Of a DNA stretch of 64,000 nt, positions 34,237 to 43,680 are shown one piece after another. How positions within the stretch are numbered: position 1 is the first letter of the stretch; every line of letters begins with the position of its first letter. A program made the translations under genes and the position numbers. The DNA comes from Algoriphagus aestuarii (GTDB taxonomy: Bacteria > Bacteroidota > Bacteroidia > Cytophagales > Cyclobacteriaceae): positions 434,001 to 498,000 of the forward strand of contig JAFIDK010000001.1 of NCBI GenBank assembly GCA_017051695.1, in the 5' to 3' direction. The notes beneath the pieces were generated by a model. The model was not told the DNA's origin and did not search any database. It saw only the letters and a program-made list of their open reading frames with translations.

Positions 34237-37101
34237 TTACCAAGTTCTTCCCCCTCCTGGTCTTCCCATCCATGGACGATCCCCTTGCTGGTTTTCAGGT
34301 TGTTTGAAATTCCCCAAGATATAAGTGAATGTCAGCATGCCATATCGGGTCAATACATTGGTATAAACATCTGTCACAGAAACATCCGAAATCGTCCTTT
34401 GAATGCTGTTATTCTGGTTTAACAAATCGAATACAACCACCTTCAGCTCTGCCTTGTTGTTTTTTGCAAACCTGTACCCCCCTTCAATATTCCATAACCA
34501 GAAGTTTTGATCAAAGCCCTCCGATAATCCGCTGTAGAGGCTATGATTGATGTTATTTCCAATAAACAACTTGCCTCCGTTTGGAGAATAATACAATCTC
34601 AAGTTCGATTCCTGAACGTAGTAGTTATTATCCTGCGAAGTCTGTAAGCTTGAATTCACAATATTATATGTCCCAGTAGTGCTCAAGGTAAAATCTATAT
34701 TCTCGCTGATGTTAGAGGTAAATGTGATCCCTTGACCCAGAGACAGATTGTCATTTAAGTTTTTCTCTCCATTGATCAATCCAGGGATTCGGTTAAAATT
34801 CACCCGCGTGTTCATATTAAACTGGGTTTTTATTCCCTTGATCGGAGTTCCATAAGTGAAAAACATGGTTGTTCTGAAATTCCCGTCCAAATTGGTTGGT
34901 TGTGAAATCTGACCTCCTGGCCTAAGTAGAATCTCACCATTGATCAAAGTATCTTGTGCCGTAATGAATGTGTTGCTACCTATGTAATTCGAGGTTCCTG
35001 AATAATTCAAAAACATAAACATGGTTTTGTTTTTCTCCATGTTAATCTTGCTCACATTCATAAATAGGTTGTGATTATAACTTTGACCAAGATTAGGATT
35101 ACCAACACTCAGGTTCAATGGGTTCTGGTTGTTTACTACATTCTGAAGCTGGGAAACGCTCGGTTCATCTGTATTAGTCCTGTATCGAACGCGATACGAA
35201 ATCCCCGTTTCCCTATTTCTATAACTTAAACTAGCGCCAGGCAAGAGGTTGTTGAAACTTCTATTAAACACACCTTCTGTTGGGAAAAATGCCTCATTAT
35301 CCAACTTGGCATTTTGATAGTCTAAGTTAAAATTCAAGTTTAACCCATTGTTATTGTAGGCATAGCCTGTTCTCAGACGCTGGGTGATAAACTTGTTGAT
35401 AAACTCATTACTTAAAGCCGTATCCAATAAATAATTGTTTTGCTCTGCTTCCAGTGTATAGGTTTTCTGATCCGAGTCAGATTTATTATTTCCTACTTGA
35501 TAGCCAATCGTTCCGATTGACTTTTCTCCCAAAGGCTCTGTCAGAGTTGCATTGATGCGATAATTAAAGCCTTTGGAAAGGGTGTAGGTCTCCTGCATGG
35601 TGGTATCCAACATGTCTCTATTGTAATCCACACTTGCAGCCATCAAATCCGAACTTTGGTCTCTGTTGCTCCAGGAAGTATTGATGTCTGTAGAAAAAGT
35701 CCTTCCTTTTTTATCGAATTTAAAGCGATAAGTAAAGTTGTTCGAAATATTATAAGACTTGTTTTCCGAATTGGTAATTGACCTCAAGGCGCTTAATGAA
35801 TCGCCTGTACTAGCAGTAGTCAATGCATCACGATCACTAAAACTCTTGCTATTTTGAATGGAGATGTTTGGCGTGACAATGATAGAATTCTTTTCGTTAA
35901 GATCAGCTTCCAATCTTCCGGATACACGGTGGTTGAAATTATCAGTGGTACTCAACACATTTTCTTGGTAAAACTGTGTAAGACTTTCATTTACGACCGT
36001 TTCTCTATTGGTAATCTCTTGTAGTTTATTGGCAGAATTATTGAAAAAATAACTTCCTGTGAAATTCACTTTCTTACCCCACTTATCAGAATAATTTAGT
36101 CCCAGTGAATTTGTGGTATTGATCCCACCATTACTTCCTGAGAAGAAATTATTGTTTCCACCACCGAAGCCTCCACGTCCTCTTCCGCCTCCACCTCCGG
36201 AGCTATTGGCATTTACCCCGGCAAGATCCTGACTTGAAAAATTCTGTTGGTTGATATTATTTGCCAGCCCTAAAATCGACACTCTTCTATCCCCGCTGAA
36301 AAGGTTAATGCTTCCTCCAGCGGAATACCTGTCGTCCGTTCCATATCCTGCATACATTCTGCCAAATTGCCCATTTTTGCGATCCTCTCTGAGGATTATA
36401 TTGATGGTCTTGGTATAGGAACCATCGTCAAAACCTGTCAATCGACTTTGATCCGACCTCTGGTCCAAAACTTCCACACGGTCAATCGCATCTGCGGGAA
36501 GATTTCTCAAAGCAATATTCGGATCTGAACCAAAAAACTCTCTTCCATCTACCAATATTTTCTGGACAGTTTCTCCCTGAGCCTGGACTTCCCCGTTTTG
36601 GATGGTGACTCCTGGCAATTTTCTGATCAGATCTTCAGCTTGGGCATTTTGTTGGGTTTTAAATGCAGAGGCATTAAAAGATGTCGTGTCGCCTCGCATC
36701 TCACCTACAGGAGACTGTCCTTCGATCACTACTTCTCCAAGGGTCTGCGTATCTTCGTTTAGCACAAGGGTTCCAAAATCTGCCGGGTCTCTGAAATTAT
36801 GGGTTTTGGTGATGGTTTCGTAACCGATAAATTTGATTTCGATTTTCACCTGGGGAATCATAGGTCTATTTAGCTCAAATTTCCCTTGTGCATCGGTCAC
36901 ACCCCCTAGAAGTAAAGAATCCGCAAGCGTTTTGATCAAGACATTGGCTCCGTTCATTGGCGTTTTAGTGGATCCGTCCATCACAACTCCAGTTAATTTA
37001 ATCTGGGGTCTTTGTCCCTGGCCTTGAGGACGTTGCCCATACACGTCTAAAACGAGCAAGAGGCAAAAAATAGTAAAAAAGGATTTAAACATTTTTCTCA
37101 T
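34237..37101 (-). CDS. Outer-membrane beta-barrel protein, TonB-receptor-like (CarboxypepD_reg + plug + OMP barrel)
   Basis: A 954-residue protein with a signal peptide (cut near VYGQ). It starts with a Gln/Pro-rich GQRPQ stretch, then a carboxypeptidase-regulatory-like beta-sandwich (about 35-115: KLTGVVMDGSTKTPMNGANV), a plug domain (GVTIQNGEVQAQGETVQKIL, RVEVLDQRSDQS) and a long barrel. It matches the outer membrane protein beta-barrel family of Bacteroidota rather than a canonical SusC. A low-complexity Gly-rich loop (GGGGGRGRGGFGGGNNN) around residue 300 should lie outside the cell. The C-terminus reads RPWMGRPGGGRTW, echoing the N-terminal repeat. The cargo is unknown. A second in-frame Met (position 4) is a possible start. 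Confidence 0.85.
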   Translation of the reverse strand: MRKMFKSFFTIFCLLLVLDVYGQRPQGQGQRPQIKLTGVVMDGSTKTPMNGANVLIKTLADSLLLGGVTDAQGKFELNRPMIPQVKIEIKFIGYETITKTHNFRDPADFGTLVLNEDTQTLGEVVIEGQSPVGEMRGDTTSFNASAFKTQQNAQAEDLIRKLPGVTIQNGEVQAQGETVQKILVDGREFFGSDPNIALRNLPADAIDRVEVLDQRSDQSRLTGFDDGSYTKTINIILREDRKNGQFGRMYAGYGTDDRYSAGGSINLFSGDRRVSILGLANNINQQNFSSQDLAGVNANSSGGGGGRGRGGFGGGNNNFFSGSNGGINTTNSLGLNYSDKWGKKVNFTGSYFFNNSANKLQEITNRETVVNESLTQFYQENVLSTTDNFNHRVSGRLEADLNEKNSIIVTPNISIQNSKSFSDRDALTTASTGDSLSALRSITNSENKSYNISNNFTYRFKFDKKGRTFSTDINTSWSNRDQSSDLMAASVDYNRDMLDTTMQETYTLSKGFNYRINATLTEPLGEKSIGTIGYQVGNNKSDSDQKTYTLEAEQNNYLLDTALSNEFINKFITQRLRTGYAYNNNGLNLNFNLDYQNAKLDNEAFFPTEGVFNRSFNNLLPGASLSYRNRETGISYRVRYRTNTDEPSVSQLQNVVNNQNPLNLSVGNPNLGQSYNHNLFMNVSKINMEKNKTMFMFLNYSGTSNYIGSNTFITAQDTLINGEILLRPGGQISQPTNLDGNFRTTMFFTYGTPIKGIKTQFNMNTRVNFNRIPGLINGEKNLNDNLSLGQGITFTSNISENIDFTLSTTGTYNIVNSSLQTSQDNNYYVQESNLRLYYSPNGGKLFIGNNINHSLYSGLSEGFDQNFWLWNIEGGYRFAKNNKAELKVVVFDLLNQNNSIQRTISDVSVTDVYTNVLTRYGMLTFTYILGNFKQPENQQGDRPWMGRPGGGRTW

Positions 37102-37223
37102 AGTTGCGCAAATATCTGATCCTTTGACCTTAGAAATATGGTCAAGGTTTAGTGCGGAACTAAAGAAAAATTAGAAAGGAAAATCTGAAGGATAAATGGC
37201 TAAATAGGCATTTAAAAGTTCAG

Positions 37224-37565
37224 CTATTTTTTTACAACACCCATAATCTCTGGGTAAGAAATATCGAAATGACTGGTGTCATAGACTGCTTTTCCATTTT
37301 TTATGACCAAGACTTGGGGAGATTGGTGGGGTACACCAAACTCCTGACTGATTCTATCAGAAATTTCCCTGTTTTCAATTAAGTCCAAATGATAGGGAAT
37401 AACCTTCTCATGATCCTCAGCCTTCCAGTTGCGGAGCAATCGATTCAGTGACATACTACTCACTGAGCATCTGGTGCTGTGTTTAAAAATCAAAACAGGG
37501 ACATCTTCGCTAAGGTCCTTAATGTCTTCTAATTGATGCAGTTGGGTCAGATTATTCCAATTCAT
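37224..37565 (-). CDS. ytxJ: YtxJ-family bacillithiol system redox protein
   Basis: A 113-residue thioredoxin-fold protein with FKHSTRCSVSSMSLNRL, where the single active-site Cys33 sits in the HSTRCS motif typical of YtxJ (monothiol bacilliredoxin-like). The remainder, PYHLDLIENREISDRISQEF and HQSPQVLVIKNGKA with a cis-Pro, supports the fold. Members are linked with bacillithiol-making bacteria; this implies, but does not prove, that the organism makes bacillithiol. It stands alone, divergent from the DUF4403 gene. Confidence 0.85.
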   Translation of the reverse strand: MNWNNLTQLHQLEDIKDLSEDVPVLIFKHSTRCSVSSMSLNRLLRNWKAEDHEKVIPYHLDLIENREISDRISQEFGVPHQSPQVLVIKNGKAVYDTSHFDISYPEIMGVVKK

Positions 37566-37638
37566 TTTTATCCTTTTAATAAAGAGGCAATATTTTTGGG
37601 GAAAATAAAGTTCCCTAATTGATTTCGGAATTTATAAA

Positions 37639-39036
37639 ATGAAAATACAAACCAACAGGATCTACCTAAAATCATTCTCACTTATCACTCTGGTTTTAAT
37701 TTGTCTGGCTTCTTGTAAGTCTTTCAATCCTAGTACAAAACCAGAACCCATCATCGCTCCTCCGGCTTTTTCTTCGGTCAATGTTCCCGTACAAATCCCG
37801 CAAGCAACGTTATACAAAATCATGAATCAGTCCATCCCTGCTGTTTTGATCGAGGACGATCAGCTATCTATGGGAAATGTGGAAGGGAAGCTTAAGCTCA
37901 GTAGAAATGGAAATCCAAGCTATACCGCTTTGGACAGCCAAAAGATCCAACTGACTTTGCCTTTGAAAATCGAAGGGCAAATCGGTCTTCAAAGAAAAGG
38001 ACTCGGAAATTTAATCCAATCAAAACTCCCCCTCAATGAGTCCATATCTCCAGTTATTGTGGTTAACCCCACCATCAATCCAGATTGGAGTGTTTCTTTC
38101 CGAGATTTTGAATTGATAGACTTGGGAGGTCAGATTAATCTGGATGTATTAGGAATGAGTGTAGATCTGAGCGGGATTTTGAAAAAGGAAATCCAAAAAT
38201 GGGGAGAGGAAAACCTGAATTCCTCAAAATCATTGGTTTCCTTAAAGACCTTGGTGGATTTGGCTTGGAATCAGGTGGGAAAACCATTTACGATCAATTG
38301 GGAAGGAGAAAAAACCGCTTTTTCAATTCAACCAGAATCAGTGAAACTGAATGAATTTTTCGACCAAAATGAAAACCTGAATCTTTGGCTGGGTCTAGAA
38401 GGGAAAGTCAATACCCATCCTGCCAATGCTGCACCAAGCAGGGCTTTCCCATTGCCCAAAATCACCGAAAACGCTAGCTCGGATAATATTCTTGAAATCA
38501 CGCTTCCTTGGGTTCTCAGTTATCAAAAACTTGATGAGCTACTCGGAAACAACCTAAACAATGTTCCGATTAGGGTGGATAAAAAAACCATCTTAACACC
38601 GAATAATATACAAAGTCAGGCCTTCGGGGAATTTCTCGAAATCACGATGGATTTCTTTGCCGAGCAGACAAATGGAAAAAGTTTAAATGGAAAACTCTTC
38701 ATCATCGGAAAACCAGCTTTCGATCCAGATAGCCAAAGTTTATACTTCACTGATATCAACTTCAAAATGGAAAGTGGAAATCTTGGAGCACAGACAAGTG
38801 TGGGATTGAAAAAACGAAAAATCATCAATCAAATTGAAAAACGGGCGGTTTTCCCAATTGGGAGCACATTAGAGGAAAGTATCTCAAGCATTGAAGACAG
38901 ACTCCGACTGAATACCGGTATAGCGGATTTAAGGATTACCAATCTTGAAGTTAATCCGGAAAACTTCTATCCGACAAAAAACGGGTTAACGGTACATATC
39001 AAAGCTAAAGGGAACGTAAATTTTGATTGGAAATAA
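37639..39036 (+). CDS. DUF4403 lipoprotein
   Basis: A 465-residue protein with a lipoprotein signal (LVLICLASCKS, Cys near residue 26) and a DUF4403 architecture: two related beta-rich halves, the first with PQATLYKIMNQSIP and the second with LPWVLSYQKLDELLGNNLNN, ending ENFYPTKNGLTVHIKAKGNVNFDW. DUF4403 members resemble lipid-binding SMP-like or BPI-like folds, so a role in outer-membrane lipid handling is possible but untested. It is alone on its strand, divergent from ytxJ and convergent with the HEAT-like gene, with a terminator between. Confidence 0.82.
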   Translation: MKIQTNRIYLKSFSLITLVLICLASCKSFNPSTKPEPIIAPPAFSSVNVPVQIPQATLYKIMNQSIPAVLIEDDQLSMGNVEGKLKLSRNGNPSYTALDSQKIQLTLPLKIEGQIGLQRKGLGNLIQSKLPLNESISPVIVVNPTINPDWSVSFRDFELIDLGGQINLDVLGMSVDLSGILKKEIQKWGEENLNSSKSLVSLKTLVDLAWNQVGKPFTINWEGEKTAFSIQPESVKLNEFFDQNENLNLWLGLEGKVNTHPANAAPSRAFPLPKITENASSDNILEITLPWVLSYQKLDELLGNNLNNVPIRVDKKTILTPNNIQSQAFGEFLEITMDFFAEQTNGKSLNGKLFIIGKPAFDPDSQSLYFTDINFKMESGNLGAQTSVGLKKRKIINQIEKRAVFPIGSTLEESISSIEDRLRLNTGIADLRITNLEVNPENFYPTKNGLTVHIKAKGNVNFDWK

Positions 39037-39038
39037 AA

Positions 39039-39061
39039 AGGGGAAGCATTTTGCTTCCCCT
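39039..39061. terminator. terminator after the DUF4403 gene
   Basis: AGGGGAAGCA (39039-39048) and TGCTTCCCCT (39052-39061) form a perfect 10-bp stem with a 3-base loop between convergent genes. The plus strand lacks a strong T run. Confidence 0.75.
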
Positions 39062-39075
39062 ATCTTCTGATCTAC

Positions 39076-39564
39076 TCATTTATTTTTCTTCATCAGATCC
39101 TTTGCTGAGTTTTTAATGTTCTCATCCAAGAAGTTTTTGGATATATGATCAATCTTCGACTTGAATTTATTTTCCATTTTCATTGCCGAAACAGAGCGCA
39201 TGGCAAATTTCACCACTGATGGATTTGTATCGTCCAAAGACTTGGCAAGTATCGCTTCCGCGACTTCAGGAGATCTTTTTTGAGCTCCAAATGCTGCTGC
39301 TATCCTGATCGTTGATGATCCTTTTTCTGCTGCTTCTTTTAAGATATCCCCTACGCTTTCGTCGTCTATATATCCAACCAAATAAGCGGCTTTCATGGAG
39401 AGGTTTTCATCCGTTCCTTCTATGAGCTCTTTCAGTAAGGGTAATGCATCTTTTCCGAATTTTGCTGCCCCAGCAGGATAATCTAATTCATCCTGTCTTA
39501 GGAAGTCCAATAATTCCTGCGGATCAAAGCCTGTAGTTGTAGCTTTTTTTCTAGTTTGTGCCAT
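39076..39564 (-). CDS. HEAT-repeat-like helical protein
   Basis: From the ATG at 39564 the protein has 162 residues and is nearly all helical. Three blocks look like degenerate HEAT/Armadillo repeats: LPLLKELIEGTDENLSMKAAYLVGYI, VGDILKEAAEKGSSTIRIAAAFGA and VAEAILAKSLDDTNPSVVKFAMRSV. No signal peptide or membrane segment. A GTG at 39606 in frame would overlap the preceding gene, so 39564 is preferred; it lies 19 bases after the stop of the LGFP-metzincin gene, so the two are cotranscribed. A partner or inhibitor role for the protease is an inference. Confidence 0.68.
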   Translation of the reverse strand: MAQTRKKATTTGFDPQELLDFLRQDELDYPAGAAKFGKDALPLLKELIEGTDENLSMKAAYLVGYIDDESVGDILKEAAEKGSSTIRIAAAFGAQKRSPEVAEAILAKSLDDTNPSVVKFAMRSVSAMKMENKFKSKIDHISKNFLDENIKNSAKDLMKKNK

Positions 39565-39583
39565 AAGTTCTAAAAATTTTGGG

Positions 39584-40825
39584 TTAGAGATTTGTACTGA
39601 GTCCACTGGATCGCATGGTACTGGATTCTCCAGAAGTCAGGTTAGGCGGAGGATTAGTAATATTAAACGTACCATTTCCAGTCATCAATCGGTCGTTATT
39701 ATTGACATGGCTCAAACCTAAAACATGGCCGAATTCATGACCAAGTGTCCACCTACTAGCAGTCCTGACGACGACGCATCCGGGTCTTCCTGAAGGAAAT
39801 GCAGCGCAGCCATTATACCCTGGCACTGTACTGTTTACAAAGTAGACAACCACATCGTTGGAACCAACAAAATTCCTGTTTCCAAAAAGGATAATCTGCT
39901 CTGAAGTAACAGATCCCATGGTGCAGCCTCCAACATCTACATCAGCCAAAGTCGGCAAATTGAGATTTTCAGTAGTGGCACAATCGACCCTGATACCAGC
40001 TATTGCATAGACCTCCTGCATGGCAGCAAACTGCTCGTTTATGGTAAAACGGGTAGGCATGGTCAGGATTTTCACATGAACCCTAATCCTCTCTTTCAAG
40101 ACCCTGACGCCTGCAGTGGAAGACCAGTAGATACTTCCATGCTGAAAATGAGAGATTCTTGCATCACCACCAAAAACTACGAGTTCGTCGGAAGTTGGAT
40201 ATCCTAAACTACTTCTCTCCCAGCCCAATGATGCCCAATGTGAGCGGATCGCACCATGCACTTCATGTGCTCCTGTGCTTGGGCTCCAAAAAATACTGCC
40301 GCCTTGAAAATGATTATACTTTCCTACCCCGTCAGGACAGGTATTTTCATTGGTCAGTGGATACCTCAAAAAGCTTCTTTCCCAGCCTAAACTGGAATAC
40401 TTGCCCCTAATTGCACCATGCACTTCCCAAGCCCCAGTAGAAGGAGACCAATAAATACTCCCTCCCTGAAAATGGTTGAATCGTCCGAATCCATCGGGAG
40501 TAGCAGTTTCATCTGTTTTTGGATAACCCAAAAAGCTTTTTTCCCATCCTAAACTTTGCCATCTCGATCTTATCAAACCGTGAACCTCATGGGCTCCGGT
40601 GGATGGATGATAATAGATGGAACCATTGACATAATGTTGGAACGAACCTACGCCGTCCGGACATTTCAAAATCCCGGTAGTATTGGTTCCTAACCAGCCA
40701 CCTGATCCTCCCAAGGACCAGTATTTAGTGGTGATCGGATGAACCGGGATTGCTTGCAGATTTTTGAGCTTTTCCAAAAGCTCATTTTGCACAAGTAATT
40801 GAGGGTCTAATTGAAGTTTTGACAT
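39584..40825 (-). CDS. LGFP-repeat protein with metzincin metalloprotease domain
   Basis: A 413-residue protein. Residues 33-240 hold four LGFP-type repeats of about 54 residues, each carrying a block such as SLGWERSFLRYP, FNHFQGGSIYWSPSTGA and EVHGAIR. Residues 245-413 contain the zinc motif HEFGHVLGLSH (363-373; metal ligands His363, His367, His373, catalytic Glu364) and the Met-turn RLMTG (Met381), so it is a metzincin. There is no signal peptide, so either a specialised secretion route or an intracellular role is needed. LGFP repeats are best known from actinobacterial cell-wall proteins. It starts a two-gene unit with a HEAT-like protein. Confidence 0.82.
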   Translation of the reverse strand: MSKLQLDPQLLVQNELLEKLKNLQAIPVHPITTKYWSLGGSGGWLGTNTTGILKCPDGVGSFQHYVNGSIYYHPSTGAHEVHGLIRSRWQSLGWEKSFLGYPKTDETATPDGFGRFNHFQGGSIYWSPSTGAWEVHGAIRGKYSSLGWERSFLRYPLTNENTCPDGVGKYNHFQGGSIFWSPSTGAHEVHGAIRSHWASLGWERSSLGYPTSDELVVFGGDARISHFQHGSIYWSSTAGVRVLKERIRVHVKILTMPTRFTINEQFAAMQEVYAIAGIRVDCATTENLNLPTLADVDVGGCTMGSVTSEQIILFGNRNFVGSNDVVVYFVNSTVPGYNGCAAFPSGRPGCVVVRTASRWTLGHEFGHVLGLSHVNNNDRLMTGNGTFNITNPPPNLTSGESSTMRSSGLSTNL

Positions 40826-40960
40826 AGAATTGATTTGAAAAATGAGACAAAAAAAACTGACTCAATATAAGTATATTTAACTGATTTTAAAATACTTACA
40901 TTTTATTTTTAGTTTTTAAAAAGCGCAATTATTCTTGTTTTAATTCAACTATTTCAATTC

Positions 40961-41632
40961 TTATTTTTGGAGAAGGCCCCAGTTTTCTATTCCTTTTTTT
41001 TCGGCAATTTTAAGCAGTTTCAAAAATAATTTGGCTGTTAAAAAGGCATCACCTCCAGCCGTATGTCTGTCATCTGTTTTGATTTTAAATCGCTCACAAA
41101 GCGCATCCAAAGAATAATCTCTAAGATTGATTCTACTCCGGTCTACAAGCAATCCATAGTCTAATCGTATGGCCAGACTCATGGTATCTATCCTGGGGTT
41201 CGGAAAAGTAGAAAACCCGAAAGGAGCCAAAGCTTTTTGAAGCATAGCAAGATCAAAGCCTAAATGATGACCAACTAGGATGCTTTGACCCAAATATTGA
41301 AGAAAGTCCTGTCCGAAATTTTCGAGTTCAATGGTCGGGTTTGTCCCCAACAGTTCATGAACTATCACAGTTTCTCTTCCCTTTTTTGAGGATTTCAAAT
41401 ACCATTCTTTGGCTGAAGAAACCCGAATAGTTTGTGATTCAATTTTAACCGCACCACAGGAAAGTACATGGTCATTCGCTGGATCCAAACCTGTTGTTTC
41501 CGTATCCAAAACGACAAAAGACAATTGGTCGATCTTACGCATGGCCGGGATCTGTCTTTTGGAAGATTCCAAAAACTCCTTGACAAAATGCCTTTGCTTC
41601 CTTCCTGACCTTTTAAAAAAACCCCAACTCAT
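40961..41632 (-). CDS. 3'-5' exonuclease, DnaQ/RNase T family
   Basis: A 223-residue exonuclease: ExoI motif VVLDTETTGLDPANDH (Asp/Glu ligands), ExoII LVGHHLGFDLAML and ExoIII with DDRHTAGGDAFLTAKLF. It is a stand-alone proofreading-type domain rather than a polymerase subunit. Its ATG overlaps the stop of the cNMP/CBS/DUF294 gene by 4 bases, so it belongs to that operon; the same pairing occurs in acetate-utilisation clusters in many bacteria. What an exonuclease does there is unclear. Confidence 0.88.
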   Translation of the reverse strand: MSWGFFKRSGRKQRHFVKEFLESSKRQIPAMRKIDQLSFVVLDTETTGLDPANDHVLSCGAVKIESQTIRVSSAKEWYLKSSKKGRETVIVHELLGTNPTIELENFGQDFLQYLGQSILVGHHLGFDLAMLQKALAPFGFSTFPNPRIDTMSLAIRLDYGLLVDRSRINLRDYSLDALCERFKIKTDDRHTAGGDAFLTAKLFLKLLKIAEKKGIENWGLLQK

Positions 41633-43575
41633 TTTGTAAAATAATCCAATTGAAACCTGATTTTTACTATTTCCTGAAGCTCCGATATCGGTGAAAAAGT
41701 ATTCCTTAAAAGCCGTTTTTGAAGCTTGCCCAGGTTTTCGGGTTGAATATATCTCCCATTGGTCCCATGATGTAATCCCTCCAATGCTCTCATTCTCATC
41801 AAAATTTCATAAGCTTTACCAGCTTGTATAAAAAGTTCGCTATATAGAGGTTCTAGCTCAGCAAGTTTTTCGAATCTTTTGAAGGTATTATTGATTTTCA
41901 CCAATCCATGGCTCAGCGTCAAAAGTCTTGCGAGGTCGGCCAATGGCATCATCGCTCTGGATTTGATGTCGAATTGATCCCGGTGCTCGCCGGACTTTTC
42001 CACAATAAATCCTTTAAAAAACCCCAAAGGAGCTGGATTTAGGTAGGCGTTTTTGGCAAGAAAATTAAGAAAAACCTGTTTTTTATGAACCTCCAGGTAT
42101 ATGTGTTCGGCCAACTGTTCCGAGAGGCTGAAATGTCCCGCCACTGGCCTGAAATCAAAGAAAATACTGGCATGTAATAAGGCCTGTTCGGTCGGCCTTA
42201 AAATCCATTCAGAAAAATATTCCTTCCAAACCGATAGTGGCTGAACCCATTTTGGATTGCTCGTCATCATATCGCCTGGACATGGCGAGATCCCACATTG
42301 GATCAGAATCTCAACTATTTCAGTCCCTAATTTCAAAAAATATTCCTTTGCCTTTTCTTCCAACTTCTTAGGAACATCTGCATAAATCAAGGCATTGTCC
42401 TGATCTGTCCGCAGCAATTGTTCTTCTCTTCCCTCACTGCCAAGACTTAAGAAACAGAATTTGATCTCCTGGAGGTCACTGTAATTTTTGGAATGCTTTT
42501 TCACTGCAATAATCTTTGCCTGTGAAATCATGACGTCATTGATTTCCGTCATGACAGAGGCCACAAAATCCATTGCCACTTCATTTTCCAGGTAATACCG
42601 AAGCATCTGCTCCGCCCGATCTCTGATGGTTTTCATTTCAGATACTTCCTGGGTATTTAATAATGCATGAATCAGAACAGCCGGGCTATTGCCCATGGAT
42701 AGCAAAATATCATGATCAGAAATAATACCTTTCACGGGACTATGTATGGTTCCGTCTTCTGTCAGTATGAGATGATGAAGCCTGTTTCTGATCATACACA
42801 AGTATAAATCGGAAAATGAGGCATCACTTTTTTTGACAATCAATTTGCTGCTCATCAGATTCCCAACAGGAGTATTTAAAGAAACACCTTCTGCAACTAC
42901 CCTGTTTCTCAGATCTTTATCTGTCAGAATTCCTTTTGGAAAACCCTGGTCATTGACAATGACGATGCTGCTGACTTCCTGAATACTCATCTGTTTGGCT
43001 GCTTCCTGAATGCTCAAACTTTCACTTCCTGTCAGGACATTTTCAGAGATTTTAATAATAGAAGGATCAGAAAATATCAATAGCGAATGATCCCGAGGAT
43101 GATTACCTAGTGCTTTTCTTGCAATTTGACCTTGCGAAAGGTCTTGGCGGACCACTACTTGCCCGCTGGCAAATCCAGCAGCAAAATACAAGGCAACCCT
43201 GCTATTATGCTCCAGAATTGATTCAAAAACAGTAACTGGGATCAAGTAAATCAAACTATCCTCCGAAGCCTGTGCATTCAGAACATAAGGACGCTTCCCT
43301 AAAAGTGCCAATACTCCAAAAACATCCCCTTGATCACAAAATTCGGCTATTTCCTCCTTCCCTCCTCTATTTTCCGTCAATGCTATTGCTCCTTCTTTTA
43401 CTATAAAAAAATGAGGCTGGGCAGGATCTCCTTTCAAAAATAATTGTTCTCCCTGCTCCACATAGTTGATCTCAACATTGGAGGCAATCAGCTCCAGATC
43501 CTCTTTAGATAAGTATGAAAATGGAGGAAAGCCTTTCAGGAATTCCGCAACTCTATTGACGATCACATTGGCCAT
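41629..43575 (-). CDS. cNMP-binding / CBS / DUF294 nucleotidyltransferase-like regulator
   Basis: A 648-residue multidomain protein: an N-terminal cyclic-nucleotide-binding domain (about 10-130, GEQLFLKGDPAQPHFF and IAEFCDQGDVFG), two CBS domains (about 160-280, VLTGSESLSIQEAAKQM and KGIISDHDILLSMG), a DUF294 nucleotidyltransferase-like domain (about 330-450, LGSEGREEQLLRTDQDNALIY with GSEGR and the DQD pair) and a DUF294 C-terminal domain. GlnD-related enzymes of this type may nucleotidylate a target in response to a signal. It sits next to the acetate genes, suggesting it controls acetate uptake or Acs. It overlaps the exonuclease gene by 4 bases. Confidence 0.88.
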   Translation of the reverse strand: MANVIVNRVAEFLKGFPPFSYLSKEDLELIASNVEINYVEQGEQLFLKGDPAQPHFFIVKEGAIALTENRGGKEEIAEFCDQGDVFGVLALLGKRPYVLNAQASEDSLIYLIPVTVFESILEHNSRVALYFAAGFASGQVVVRQDLSQGQIARKALGNHPRDHSLLIFSDPSIIKISENVLTGSESLSIQEAAKQMSIQEVSSIVIVNDQGFPKGILTDKDLRNRVVAEGVSLNTPVGNLMSSKLIVKKSDASFSDLYLCMIRNRLHHLILTEDGTIHSPVKGIISDHDILLSMGNSPAVLIHALLNTQEVSEMKTIRDRAEQMLRYYLENEVAMDFVASVMTEINDVMISQAKIIAVKKHSKNYSDLQEIKFCFLSLGSEGREEQLLRTDQDNALIYADVPKKLEEKAKEYFLKLGTEIVEILIQCGISPCPGDMMTSNPKWVQPLSVWKEYFSEWILRPTEQALLHASIFFDFRPVAGHFSLSEQLAEHIYLEVHKKQVFLNFLAKNAYLNPAPLGFFKGFIVEKSGEHRDQFDIKSRAMMPLADLARLLTLSHGLVKINNTFKRFEKLAELEPLYSELFIQAGKAYEILMRMRALEGLHHGTNGRYIQPENLGKLQKRLLRNTFSPISELQEIVKIRFQLDYFTK

Positions 43576-43680
43576 GCCTGAAATATACTAATTCAAAAAC
43601 ACTGTTTTAAAATGACTGACAAAGTGTCTAGAATAATTTGTGGAATAGGTTTTGAATAAACCAAATAAGAACTTCAAGCC

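Noticed and set aside
37639-39036. Treating the DUF4403 gene as a porin or receptor
   Set aside because: It is a lipoprotein with two SMP/BPI-like halves and no barrel signature.
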